Position numbers and translations under genes: made by a program. From the NCBI GenBank assembly GCA_014802265.1, contig JAAVCP010000038.1, positions 1 to 38,414 on the forward strand: a DNA stretch of 38,414 nt. The letters run 5' to 3'. A model generated the notes under the pieces. That model was not told the DNA's origin and did no database searches. It was given only the letters and a program-made list of their open reading frames with translations. Below, piece by piece: positions 19,860 through 28,894 of the stretch; position 1 is the stretch's first letter, and each line of letters begins with the position of its first letter. This DNA is from Bacteroides sp. Its GTDB lineage: Bacteria > Bacteroidota > Bacteroidia > Bacteroidales > Muribaculaceae.

Positions 19860-21989
19860 ATGAATCTGAAAACCACAACAATAATAATGATGGCAGGCTG
19901 CTTCTCCGTTCCTATATCAGGAGCATCGCTCGATATGACCGATGGAGATGTGGCAGTTATCTTCGATGCAAAAACTAAAACACTCTCACTAAACCATAAG
20001 GGTAAACCGATAACAACAGGAGCATACGTGACGGCTACTCTTGCCGACGGCACTGAGATTGACTCACGTAAATATCCAAAAGTGACACTCAATAAAAGCA
20101 ATGTAAAAGATGGCTATGGCAACGGGCGGGTATATACCTATACATATTCCGGTGCTTCTCCCGTGATTGAGCAAAACATATATGTCTATCCTCAACTCGA
20201 TTACTTCCTAATAGACGCAACACTTGTAGGAGATGATAATGCAGCCTCTCATATCTCCCCTATTGTATCAACCACTCCTACCGCACTGCCTTACCCGACT
20301 AATGGCAACAGAATCTACGATATGCCATTCGCGAATGACAACTGGGCAACTTTCCATTCCTACGAGATGACACCGGATAACACTGTCACCTCCTGCGAAG
20401 CTACTGTCATATTCAACGCCGATAACCGCGACGCTTTAATTATTGGGTCAGTAGACCATTCCACATGGAAATCAGCAGTGGCAGTGACACCTAATGCAAC
20501 AGATAATATAGGGAAACTTGACGTAAAAGCCGGCTACATAAGCGACCGCACATGGGATGTTCTGCCCGGCAAATCATCAGCTACACGCCATGGAGTAGTA
20601 AAAGGTGAGCGTGTAACCTCTCCACGTTTTATGGTAGGTTATTATGATGACTGGCGCAATGCTTTGGAGCAATATGGAGATGCCAACACTGTAGTGTGCC
20701 CTAAAATGGAATGGACAAAAGACAATGCTCTTTTCGGTTGGCAATCATGGGGAGGCATGGAATTTGCCCTCAATTATGAATCAGCCATGAGTATTCTCGA
20801 TTTTTATGAGAAAGAGTTGATTCCTGCCGGATTCACCAACGACAGTGGACGCACTCTGATGGTGCTTGACTCAGGCTGGGGTGCTCTCAACGAAGAACAA
20901 TTGAAAAATTACGTGGCGAAATGTAAGAGTCTGAATATGGTGCCCGGAATCTATTCTACTCCTTTTTCTTATTGGGGTAGCGAGCAAGATGCCATAGATA
21001 ATCGTGAATGGGAAGGGGGAAGATTAGGTGAAATGGCACTTAAATCAAACGGTCGTTACCGCCATATCAACGCAGTGTCACTTGACCCAACTCATCCTAA
21101 GGTAAAGGAAATGAATGAACGAAACTTCAAACATTTCCGTGACCTTGGCTTTGAGTTTGTGAAGATTGATTTTATGAACAATGGGTCACAGGAAGCCGAC
21201 AGTTTCTATCTTCCGGGAATCACTACAGGTATGCAGGCTTATAATTATGGTATGGATTATATTGTAGAGGCAGCCGGCGACATGATGCTTGATTTCTCTA
21301 TAGCACCGGTTTTCCCGGCAAAAGCTCATGTACGCCGCATTGGGTGCGATGCCTGGGGTGACTTGCCTCAGTCAATGTATACGCTTAATTGCATTAACGG
21401 CTCATGGTGGCTTGACCGTTGCTATGCTTTCAATGACCCGGACCATATGACTCTCTCAAAGGTATCACTTAACGGTAAGGGCTCCAACGATGAAAATGAG
21501 GCACGTATACGTTATACATGCGGTTTGCTGACCGGAATGACTCTTCTTGGTGGCACTTATGCCTATAACGGACCCACTATTGAATATAACGGGGCACAGC
21601 ATCCTGTCATCGGTTCTGACGAAGAACGAGCACGTGTAGTGAAATTCGCCGGGAATAAAGACCTTATGCGAATGGGAAATATCGGTCGTTCCTTCCGCCC
21701 TTTGGAGGGTAGATTCGGTAATAAAGCCACCCTATTCGCACAAGATGATGTGAGTGTCGATAACGAATTTATATATGACAATGGTGATGATTTCTATTAT
21801 GTGGTATTCAATTATGCCACCGACACTAACTCTTCGCTTTCCAAAGCCCCGGATTATAAGCGTATCGGCATTAATCCTAACGACTATAAAACTGTAAAAG
21901 AATTATGGCAAGGCACTGAACATACACCCGGCAATCTCAAAGTAGAAGTGCCGCCAAAAGATGTACGTATCTATCGCTTCTCCAAGTAG
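19860..21989 (+). CDS. Clan GH-D glycosidase (GH27/GH36-like), paralogue without sorting tail
   Basis: The 709-residue protein has a signal peptide (MNLKTTTIIMMAGCFS...) and aligns along its length with the enzyme at 2704-5163: same sandwich domain, FGWQSWG barrel entry, VLDSGWG, nucleophile Asp437 in FVKIDFMNNG, probable acid/base Asp497 in RIGCDAWGD, and NDPDHMTL. Spacing of the two aspartates is 60. It ends at DVRIYRFSK, where the first copy continues into a sorting-like domain, so the two products may work at different cell locations. It follows the GH92 stop by 10 bases and is the last gene before the operon terminator. Probable alpha-galactosidase; exact substrate unknown. Confidence 0.82.
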   Translation: MNLKTTTIIMMAGCFSVPISGASLDMTDGDVAVIFDAKTKTLSLNHKGKPITTGAYVTATLADGTEIDSRKYPKVTLNKSNVKDGYGNGRVYTYTYSGASPVIEQNIYVYPQLDYFLIDATLVGDDNAASHISPIVSTTPTALPYPTNGNRIYDMPFANDNWATFHSYEMTPDNTVTSCEATVIFNADNRDALIIGSVDHSTWKSAVAVTPNATDNIGKLDVKAGYISDRTWDVLPGKSSATRHGVVKGERVTSPRFMVGYYDDWRNALEQYGDANTVVCPKMEWTKDNALFGWQSWGGMEFALNYESAMSILDFYEKELIPAGFTNDSGRTLMVLDSGWGALNEEQLKNYVAKCKSLNMVPGIYSTPFSYWGSEQDAIDNREWEGGRLGEMALKSNGRYRHINAVSLDPTHPKVKEMNERNFKHFRDLGFEFVKIDFMNNGSQEADSFYLPGITTGMQAYNYGMDYIVEAAGDMMLDFSIAPVFPAKAHVRRIGCDAWGDLPQSMYTLNCINGSWWLDRCYAFNDPDHMTLSKVSLNGKGSNDENEARIRYTCGLLTGMTLLGGTYAYNGPTIEYNGAQHPVIGSDEERARVVKFAGNKDLMRMGNIGRSFRPLEGRFGNKATLFAQDDVSVDNEFIYDNGDDFYYVVFNYATDTNSSLSKAPDYKRIGINPNDYKTVKELWQGTEHTPGNLKVEVPPKDVRIYRFSK

Positions 21990-22005
21990 CTTCTAATGCA
22001 ACAAT

Positions 22006-22037
22006 AATCCCGGTTCTTATCAAACCGGGATTTTTTT
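22006..22037 (+). terminator. Intrinsic terminator of the + strand CAZyme operon
   Basis: A perfect 10-bp stem (AATCCCGGTT with AACCGGGATT, seven-base loop) is followed by a seven-T run. It lies 17 bases after the stop at 21989. Confidence 0.9.
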
Positions 22038-22046
22038 CTAAAATAA

Positions 22047-22106
22047 AACAGCCGGGATTCACGGTATTTACACTCAAAATGTGCATTTCCGTGAATCCCG
22101 GCTGTT
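22047..22106 (-). terminator. Intrinsic terminator of the - strand mannosidase operon
   Basis: An 18-bp perfect stem (22047-22064 with 22089-22106) carries a 24-base loop. Read on the - strand it is followed by a T-rich tract (from 22046 downwards). It shares CCGGGATT with the facing terminator ten bases away, so the pair acts as a two-sided barrier between convergent operons. Confidence 0.85.
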
Positions 22107-22126
22107 AATTAGTCTGTCTGCTTATC

Positions 22127-23239
22127 CTAAAATGAGTTGGTGTTTTCATCAATTTTAGAGAGAGCAAAAGCATAAGCCCCGGCAGAGATTGCTTTGCTTG
22201 CCCCCAGCTTTGAGAAGGTAACGCCAATACGCTTCATGTCGTCATATTCCACAGTCAGATTAGTGCCGCGCACTACAACGGTTTTGCTATTGCCCTTTGC
22301 AAATCTTTCAAACTCTGCGGGATCATCAAGGTTAAACACCTCCATCTGAAGACGACGTACTCTGTCTCCACCAAGAGTAGCAAGATCGCTACGCAGTTCC
22401 TTCATAAGAGAAGGCAAAATCCAATGACGTGCAGCCGTGATGCCACCTCCTATAACGATTACACCATCAATTAACTGCGCTGCCATTGCCATTGCATCAC
22501 CGGCTATTTCTCCAAACTCGGCAAATGCCTTACGGGCGGCATCAATATTTCCCTCACGCTTTCCGTCGGCTATCTCACATATTTCCTTAGGTTCATAATT
22601 ATGGTTATAATCACCTGATGCCTCGGCATAAACACGCTTTATGGCTCTTACTGCCACACCTTCCTCAACGATTATGCCGGCTTTGGTCTTATGAGGAAGG
22701 CAGAAGGTCTCCACGCATGAATTATCTCCTCGGTTTAGCTGACCGTTTACAACTATTCCTACACCGTAGCCGGTACCGAAAGTATAGCCCAGCAGATTCT
22801 TGAATCTCTTTTTACTACCACTTTCAGCAAGCCTTTTATTGACTTCCGGCAATGCGCCGCAAAGAGCCTCACCGTAGGCGAAAAGATCACCGTCATTATT
22901 GATAAATACCGGTATACCAAACTCATTCTGAAGGAAAGGTCCAAGTGCCACACCATCGCGGAATGACGGGAAATTAGGCAGATACCCACCTATAATTCCA
23001 TTAGGATAATCTGCCGGTCCGGGAAAAGCGAAACTGATTGCAACCGGTTTTTCATCAAGGGAATCTATAACTTCTCGAAAGCCCTTAACCATTGTGTCAA
23101 GACAAAGGTCAAGATCATGGGCATTCGAAGGATAAGTAATGGGAGTGGTAATATACTCACAACTGCGCATGGCACCAAACACAAGATTTGTGCCTCCGGC
23201 ATCGAGTGTGATTACTATTCTATTGTCATGAAAATACAT
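22127..23239 (-). CDS. ROK-family sugar kinase
   Basis: The 370-residue cytoplasmic protein belongs to the ROK family. The ATP-binding loop is LDAGGTN near the start, the sugar-binding region is FPGPADYPNG and INNDGDLFAYGEA, and FGTGYGVGIV is the phosphate 2 region. There is no N-terminal HTH, so it is a kinase and not a ROK repressor. The usual zinc site (CxCGxxGC) is not recognisable; only two separated cysteines (CVETFC) occur there. Last gene of the operon with GH92, GH125 and the phosphatase-fold gene, it most plausibly phosphorylates mannose, or another hexose, released by them. It starts 52 bases after the preceding stop. Confidence 0.88.
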   Translation of the reverse strand: MYFHDNRIVITLDAGGTNLVFGAMRSCEYITTPITYPSNAHDLDLCLDTMVKGFREVIDSLDEKPVAISFAFPGPADYPNGIIGGYLPNFPSFRDGVALGPFLQNEFGIPVFINNDGDLFAYGEALCGALPEVNKRLAESGSKKRFKNLLGYTFGTGYGVGIVVNGQLNRGDNSCVETFCLPHKTKAGIIVEEGVAVRAIKRVYAEASGDYNHNYEPKEICEIADGKREGNIDAARKAFAEFGEIAGDAMAMAAQLIDGVIVIGGGITAARHWILPSLMKELRSDLATLGGDRVRRLQMEVFNLDDPAEFERFAKGNSKTVVVRGTNLTVEYDDMKRIGVTFSKLGASKAISAGAYAFALSKIDENTNSF

Positions 23240-23291
23240 AAGATCTGAATATTTAAACTTCTAATTAAACGTATATAATCCGAAAGTTGGT

Positions 23292-24227
23292 TTATTTTAT
23301 ACTTACTTTTATTTTTACCGGGAAATGATCCGAGGGTACGCGACTACGGAAGGCGTTGAGTTTCAATTCCTCCGGGAAATCCTTGGCATCATATTCAGCA
23401 CCTGTTTCCTGCGATGTGCGATAGGTGTCGGTCAGCACACCATATTTTTCTACCTTAATATCATCGGTCACAAAGATATGGTCTATGCGGCTGTCAGTGT
23501 AACCATCAGTCTTATAGCTGTTGAAAGTGCCGTTGAGCGCATACACAAAGTCTGCCGTATTAAAGGAATCCAAGAGGAAATCGGAAGATGAAAGCACTGC
23601 ATACATATCATGTGTCTGATCCACATTAAAGTCTCCGGTAAGGAATGTAGGAAGATCCATCCCTATCTCTTTCATTTTCTTCTGTACGAGAAGGACGCTT
23701 TCTATACGTGCCTGTTGTCCCACATGGTCAAGATGCAGATTATAAAACTGAAATTCTTTGCCGCTCTCCTTATGTCGGAATTTACCCCACGAACATATAC
23801 GCACACAAGCGGCATCCCACCCTAAACCTGGTCGGTCAGGAGTCTCCGATAACCAGAAATCACCATGGTCAAGCAACTCAAACATGTTGGTATCATAAAA
23901 AATAGCGGAATGCTCACCTTTCTCTTTACCGTCTTCACGCGCAACTCCGGTATAGTCATATCCCGGCAATAACGACTTCAATTCCTCAAGCTGACTTTTA
24001 AAGCCTTCCTGAGTTCCAAAAATATTAAACTCATGAAAGCGTATCAGGCTTGCCACTATCGGGCAACGCCGCTCCCAGCCATCACCTCTTTTTGTGTCGT
24101 CTTTATTAAGTTGACGAAGATTATATGTGGCGACATTAAATTCAGCCTTGTCTGCCGCATACATACTTAACACATTGCTTACAACCAGCACCGACAACAG
24201 TGCAAATAATTTAAAATATCTATTCAT
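23292..24227 (-). CDS. Secreted endonuclease/exonuclease/phosphatase-family protein
   Basis: The 311-residue protein has a signal peptide (MNRYFKLFALLSVLVVSNVLS). It has all metal and catalytic motifs of the DNase I-like fold: the N-terminal TYNLRQ, the glutamate in GTQEGF, the aspartate and asparagine in GDFNVD, RIDHIF, and the terminal SDHFPV. Members of this family recur next to GH92/GH125 genes in Bacteroidales mannan and N-glycan loci, where a role in removing phosphate from mannosyl-phosphate has been suggested; treat this as inference. It begins 9 bases after the GH125 stop, so it is firmly in the operon. Confidence 0.88.
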   Translation of the reverse strand: MNRYFKLFALLSVLVVSNVLSMYAADKAEFNVATYNLRQLNKDDTKRGDGWERRCPIVASLIRFHEFNIFGTQEGFKSQLEELKSLLPGYDYTGVAREDGKEKGEHSAIFYDTNMFELLDHGDFWLSETPDRPGLGWDAACVRICSWGKFRHKESGKEFQFYNLHLDHVGQQARIESVLLVQKKMKEIGMDLPTFLTGDFNVDQTHDMYAVLSSSDFLLDSFNTADFVYALNGTFNSYKTDGYTDSRIDHIFVTDDIKVEKYGVLTDTYRTSQETGAEYDAKDFPEELKLNAFRSRVPSDHFPVKIKVSIK

Positions 24228-24236
24228 TGTAATTTT

Positions 24237-25697
24237 TTATATATTGTTGAGTAAATCTATTTTCCCATCATTGACCAGCTTTTCAACCAACTCCCCGAAA
24301 AGGGTGTTCTGCCATGCAAACCAAGGACGGGTAAAATCAGTGGCATTATCTTTATGAAAAGACTCATGTATAAATCCTGTAGACGCATCAGTGGCAAGCA
24401 GCATTTTTATGCAGTCTGCAATCTCAGCATCGTCAGTGCTTGTGAAAGCCCTCATCATGATGCTCATTGGCCATACCATGTCGTAGCCTATATGTGGACC
24501 GCCTATCCCCTCCCCTGCCTTTCCTTTGAAGAAGTAGGGATTATACTCACTCCAAACAAACTTGCGGGTGTTCTGATAAATAGGGTCATTGACATCTATA
24601 TCACACAGATAAGGCAACGATAGAAGGCTCGGCGCATTGGAATCGTCCATAAGGAGATGATTGCCAAAACCATCTACCTCAAAGGCATATATCTCACCGA
24701 ATACGGGATGATTATACGTGGCATGTTGCTTGAGGGCATCCTCCACTTCCCCGGCAAGTTTATAGCATTCATCAGATTTAGCCTTGTCTCCATTTACCTT
24801 ATCAAGAATTTCCCCGGCTTTTCTAAGTGACGACACGGCAAAGAAATTGGAGGGCACAAGAAATTGCAGTGTGGTGGCATCATCAGAAGGACGGAAACAT
24901 GACACTATAAGACCACATGGCTTGACCGGGGCGCCAAGACCGTCATTATTCAGAGTATCGAGCGCACGTTCAGTCTTACGCTGAAATTTATAATTGCCTC
25001 TTCCGTCATATCTCTGCTGGTCTTTGAAGGTGGTAAGAATCTTTCCCATGGCAGTAAGCCATTCATCATCAAATATAGAATCATCGCCGGTAACTTTCCA
25101 ATATTCGTAGGCAAGACGTATGGGATAGCACAGAGAGTCAATTTCCCATTTACGTTCATGCACCTCGGGAATCATCTCGGTGAGATCTGTCATCCATTCT
25201 CCACCTGTCGGACCATCATTAAACGCATTAGCATACGGATCAAGTATAATACACTTAAACTGACGTCTTATCACCCCCTCGAGCATATCCTTCAAAGCCG
25301 GATCGGAGTTGGCGAGCTGTATATATGGCCATACTTGAGCACCTGAGTCTCTGAGCCACATGGCATGTATATCACCGGTATAGACAAATGTGTCATGCTT
25401 ACCGTCTTCGCCGATACGATAGTGCACGGTAGTGTCAAGAGTGTTTGGGAAGCAATTCTCAAACATCCATGCCAACTTTTGATTTGTGAGCATCTTCTTT
25501 ACACGCACTATCTCTTTTTCCACTGCTTCTGAATGGAAAAGGCGTTCCTTAGGGTCAGGTCTGCAAGTTTTAAAAGTCTTATCAATTTTATTGGTTGCAA
25601 CTTTATCAGGCAAACACTCCTTCTTCGGTGGATTATACGCTGCCGCACTGCCTACAGTGAGGAGTATTACACCCATTGATATTAACACTTTTTTCAT
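24237..25697 (-). CDS. GH125 exo-alpha-1,6-mannosidase
   Basis: The 486-residue exported enzyme (signal peptide MKKVLISMGVILLTVGSAAA) belongs to GH125, metal-independent exo-alpha-mannosidases that favour alpha-1,6 linkages. Family segments are CFPNTLDTTV near residue 83, GDIHAMWLRDSGAQVWPY, WMTDLTEMIPEVHERKWEIDSLCYP, the C-terminal EVDGFGN...MDDSNAPSLLSLPYL, and GIGGPHIGYDM. The acid and base are expected within the EIDS and later acidic segments, but I do not assign residue numbers. It would complete the work of GH92, which removes alpha-1,2/1,3 mannose. The GH92 gene ends 19 bases upstream. Confidence 0.93.
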   Translation of the reverse strand: MKKVLISMGVILLTVGSAAAYNPPKKECLPDKVATNKIDKTFKTCRPDPKERLFHSEAVEKEIVRVKKMLTNQKLAWMFENCFPNTLDTTVHYRIGEDGKHDTFVYTGDIHAMWLRDSGAQVWPYIQLANSDPALKDMLEGVIRRQFKCIILDPYANAFNDGPTGGEWMTDLTEMIPEVHERKWEIDSLCYPIRLAYEYWKVTGDDSIFDDEWLTAMGKILTTFKDQQRYDGRGNYKFQRKTERALDTLNNDGLGAPVKPCGLIVSCFRPSDDATTLQFLVPSNFFAVSSLRKAGEILDKVNGDKAKSDECYKLAGEVEDALKQHATYNHPVFGEIYAFEVDGFGNHLLMDDSNAPSLLSLPYLCDIDVNDPIYQNTRKFVWSEYNPYFFKGKAGEGIGGPHIGYDMVWPMSIMMRAFTSTDDAEIADCIKMLLATDASTGFIHESFHKDNATDFTRPWFAWQNTLFGELVEKLVNDGKIDLLNNI

Positions 25698-25716
25698 TTT
25701 AACACAGATTGTCAGA

Positions 25717-28020
25717 TCACTTCTCGTTGCTGAATGAATAAGGACGTGCCTCCATACCTACGCCACGCTGCGTATTTGGGCTCGAAATCATATCATAGAC
25801 CAAGACTGCTCCTGATGTTAAGTCATCATGATTAATGTAATTCTTATTATAGGGCTTGCCATTAAGCGTCATCTTATCCACATAACGGTTAGAATCACTA
25901 TTATCAGGGGCAGAAATTGTCACGGTTTTACCATTTTCCAAATTCAGTTTGACATTTTTGAAAAGCGGTGCTCCCAATACGTATTCTCCACTTCCCGGAC
26001 ACACGGGATAGAAACCCAACGCGGAGAACACATACCATGCAGAAGTCTGACCATTATCTTCATCACCGCAATAACCGTCAGGATTAGCGTTATACATACG
26101 GTCCATGACCTCTCTGACCCAATGCTGTGCCTTCCATGGCTCATCAGCATAATTATAGAGATAAATCATGTGCTGGATAGGCTGATTGCCATGGGCATAG
26201 TTACCCATATTCATGATTTGCATCTCCCTTATCTCATGTATAACAGCATTATAGTAGCTCTCATCAAAAATTGGAGGAACAGTAAATACGGAATCAAGCA
26301 TGGCTGTGAAATTCTTCTCACCTCCCATAAGATCAATCAATCCCTGAGGATCATGGAAAACCGACCAAGTGTAGTGCCATGAGTTGCCTTCAGTAAACGC
26401 ATCACCCCATTTCAAAGGATTAAACGGAGTCTGGAATTGACCATTCTCGTTCTTACCCCTCATAAGCTTGGTCTCAGGATCAAATAGATTGCGATAATTC
26501 ATGGCGCGTTTAGCAAACGGTGCCAGTTCTTTCTTTGACTTGCCTAATGCCTTTCCAAGTTCATATATGCACCAGTCATCATAGGCATATTCAAGAGTGC
26601 GTGCGGCATTTTCATTAATATTGACATCATAGGGCACATAGCCGAGCTTATTGTAATACTCATGTCCGAGACGCCCGGTAGACGACACCTCTGGGTGAAC
26701 ATTCTTAGTGCCGTTGACAACAGCCTCCCAAAGAATTTCAATATCTTTTTCAGGCACCTTCACACCTTTCAGCCATGCATCTGCCACAACAGATGCAGAG
26801 TTATTGCCCACCATACATCCGCGATGACCCGGACTTGCCCACTCCGGTAAGAAACCACTCTCACGGTAAGCATTTGCCAAACCCTCCTGCATTTTCTCAT
26901 TCTCAGAAGGATACATAAGGTTAAGCATTGGGAATAAGGCACGGAATGTGTCCCAGAAACCGGTGTCAGTAAACATATATCCCGGAAGCACCTCACCATT
27001 ATAAGGGCTATAATGCACAGGATTGCCTTGAGCATCTATCTCATAGAAACTACGTGGGAATAATACCGACCGATAAAGACATGAATAGAATGTGCGCATG
27101 CGGTCAAGGTCATTGTCTTCTATTTCGATTCTTCCCAGCACGTCATCCCAACGTGCTTTCCCCTCTGCCTTTATACGGTCGAAATTACCGTCGCCAAGTT
27201 CCTTAAGATTAAGCTCTGCCTGCTCTGGGCTGATAAACGAGGAAGCTACTTTTGCATTTACAACCTGTCCTTTTTTAGTCTTGAAACCCACTATGGCACC
27301 GGCATGATCTGTCTCGCTGTCTGCCTTACCCGGAATGATGGTGCCATCTTCTACTGTAGCATAATAGGTGATGGGGGTGTCGAACACTATCTCAAAATAG
27401 TTTTTGAAATTATCTGGGACACCTCCACTATTTTTTGTGGTGTAGCCGATAATTTTGTTTTCTGAGGGTATAACCCTTACTGCCGATCCACCATCAAACG
27501 GATCAATCACTACAGTGGAGAGTTCATTTTCAGGGAAAGTAAACCTGAATGCGGCTGCCCGCTCTGTGGGAGTAACCTCAGCCACTACATCATGATCTGC
27601 AAGATACACCTTATAATAATATGGACGTGCCTCTTCTGCCTTATGGGAGAACCAGCTTGCACGTGCATCTTCATCAAATACCACCTCTCCGGTGACAGGC
27701 ATTATAGCAAATTGTGCGTAATCATTAATCCAAGGACTGGGCTGATGTGTCTGTTTGATACCACGGATTTTGTCAGCATCGTAAGTATAAGCCCAACCAT
27801 CGCCCATCTTTCCGGTCTGTGGAGTCCAGAAGTTCATACCCCAAGGAAGTGCCACGGCAGGATAAGTATTACCCGTCGAAAGAGAATGTTTCGACTGTGT
27901 GCCTACAAGCGTACTTACATAAGATGACGGTGACTCTATTGCCCCCGCCGGTAAATATACCGATATGGGAAGCCCCATAATGGAGGCAGAATATAAAAAA
28001 AGTTTCTGATAAATATTCAT
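25717..28020 (-). CDS. GH92 alpha-mannosidase (second copy)
   Basis: The 767-residue exported enzyme is the first gene of the - strand operon. GH92 signs are YVSTLVGTQS and NTYPAVALPWGMNFWTPQTG at the N-terminus, the proposed acid glutamate in AFTEGNSWHYTW, the C-terminal GDEDNGQTSAWY, and YVFSALGFYPVCPG. Where the + strand copy has HGNEPSHH, this one has HGNQPIQHM, a Glu-to-Gln change in a conserved sugar-facing segment, so the two may differ in linkage preference (inference). The N-terminal region (about 1-28) looks like a signal peptide. Confidence 0.95.
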   Translation of the reverse strand: MNIYQKLFLYSASIMGLPISVYLPAGAIESPSSYVSTLVGTQSKHSLSTGNTYPAVALPWGMNFWTPQTGKMGDGWAYTYDADKIRGIKQTHQPSPWINDYAQFAIMPVTGEVVFDEDARASWFSHKAEEARPYYYKVYLADHDVVAEVTPTERAAAFRFTFPENELSTVVIDPFDGGSAVRVIPSENKIIGYTTKNSGGVPDNFKNYFEIVFDTPITYYATVEDGTIIPGKADSETDHAGAIVGFKTKKGQVVNAKVASSFISPEQAELNLKELGDGNFDRIKAEGKARWDDVLGRIEIEDNDLDRMRTFYSCLYRSVLFPRSFYEIDAQGNPVHYSPYNGEVLPGYMFTDTGFWDTFRALFPMLNLMYPSENEKMQEGLANAYRESGFLPEWASPGHRGCMVGNNSASVVADAWLKGVKVPEKDIEILWEAVVNGTKNVHPEVSSTGRLGHEYYNKLGYVPYDVNINENAARTLEYAYDDWCIYELGKALGKSKKELAPFAKRAMNYRNLFDPETKLMRGKNENGQFQTPFNPLKWGDAFTEGNSWHYTWSVFHDPQGLIDLMGGEKNFTAMLDSVFTVPPIFDESYYNAVIHEIREMQIMNMGNYAHGNQPIQHMIYLYNYADEPWKAQHWVREVMDRMYNANPDGYCGDEDNGQTSAWYVFSALGFYPVCPGSGEYVLGAPLFKNVKLNLENGKTVTISAPDNSDSNRYVDKMTLNGKPYNKNYINHDDLTSGAVLVYDMISSPNTQRGVGMEARPYSFSNEK

Positions 28021-28303
28021 GAAAGAATAAAGTTAGTTGTTTTGACTCCGTAAAATTACACATTTTATAGAATTATATTGTAGTTATTCATGCCAAATTT
28101 GCATATAAAAAGATTTTCACACTACTTTGGTACCCCGATACCACTAATATTTACCAAAACTTAGATTTACTTTGCACTATGAATTAACACAGATCTGTAT
28201 TGCTTATCCCGAGCTCGTGTTATCAAGACACGTAGTCTTATTCTTAATTATAATAGACCATTACAAGAATTTATCTTAACGAGGTTATATGTGCGTATAA
28301 AAA
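28021..28303. other. Intergenic region upstream of the GH92-GH125 operon
   Basis: This non-coding AT-rich stretch must hold the promoter of the - strand mannosidase operon. No perfect TAnnTTTG was found on the - strand; TAATTTTA around 28053-28060 is the closest. On the + strand a TTACTTTGC sequence near 28168-28176 resembles a -7 box but has no gene behind it. Nothing else is recognised. Confidence 0.35.
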
Positions 28304-28334
28304 TAGCCTATAAGCAATTTTTGCCTATAGGCTA
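28304..28334 (-). terminator. Terminator of the ferritin-like/GPx operon
   Basis: TAGCCTATA pairs with TATAGGCTA, then after one mismatch GCAA pairs with TTGC around a three-base loop. On the - strand it is followed by TTTTT. It lies 17 bases beyond the stop of the ferritin-like gene at 28352. A related hairpin follows the broken copy at 33391-33416. Confidence 0.75.
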
Positions 28335-28351
28335 AGTATGGTCGTAAACTA

Positions 28352-28807
28352 TCAGAGTTGAGTGAGTAACCAATTCTGTTCACCGATCTTGTTGATTACG
28401 TCCAAGGCTGTTTCGCTCCAGTACTGATCTTCTTCCTCATCCTTAAGGTAAGCCTTCATGATGTCATATGTTGTGGGGTCGTCGTGCAATTCCGCAACAC
28501 ATTTGCGAAGCATTTCCACACCTTCAGTCTGACGCTGGAGGTCACATTTAATATACTGTACCGGGTCAGAGACAAGTGTGACGGCTGGACGGTCTTCAAC
28601 CTTTACCTCTCCTCCGAGATCGAGAAGGCGATCGATAAACTGGGCAACCCAACCCATTTCTTCATCGTAGTGAGTGGTGTACTTTTTGCCAAGTTTGGTG
28701 AAACCTGCCGCGTTCAGTATTTGACCCTGTACCTTGTGCACAAAAGCTCCGTTTGAGAGACCTGTAATAAAATACTGCAGAGTCTCGATTGATTTGTTTT
28801 TATCCAT
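28352..28807 (-). CDS. Bacterioferritin-like protein, copy 1
   Basis: The 151-residue four-helix protein starts MDKNKSIETLQYF and aligns by eye with bacterioferritin, notably DEEMGW...IDRLLDLGG near 48-66 and the C-terminal SETALDVINKIGEQNWL. Of the six diiron ligands known in E. coli Bfr, my alignment keeps only two glutamates (Glu50 and Glu124); His54 becomes Trp53 and His130 becomes Asp127, while the haem-ligand methionine position (Met51) is kept. It may thus not oxidise iron. It is the last gene of an operon with the PNPOx-like, glutathione peroxidase and second ferritin-like genes, 87 bases after the PNPOx-like stop. Confidence 0.8.
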   Translation of the reverse strand: MDKNKSIETLQYFITGLSNGAFVHKVQGQILNAAGFTKLGKKYTTHYDEEMGWVAQFIDRLLDLGGEVKVEDRPAVTLVSDPVQYIKCDLQRQTEGVEMLRKCVAELHDDPTTYDIMKAYLKDEEEDQYWSETALDVINKIGEQNWLLTQL

Positions 28808-28894
28808 ATTGAATTTTATTAAGTATTTGTATCTAAAATGTTTTATGAAAATATATGAGAACTTGACTAAACCAAGATTCGTCCAATTTATTTG

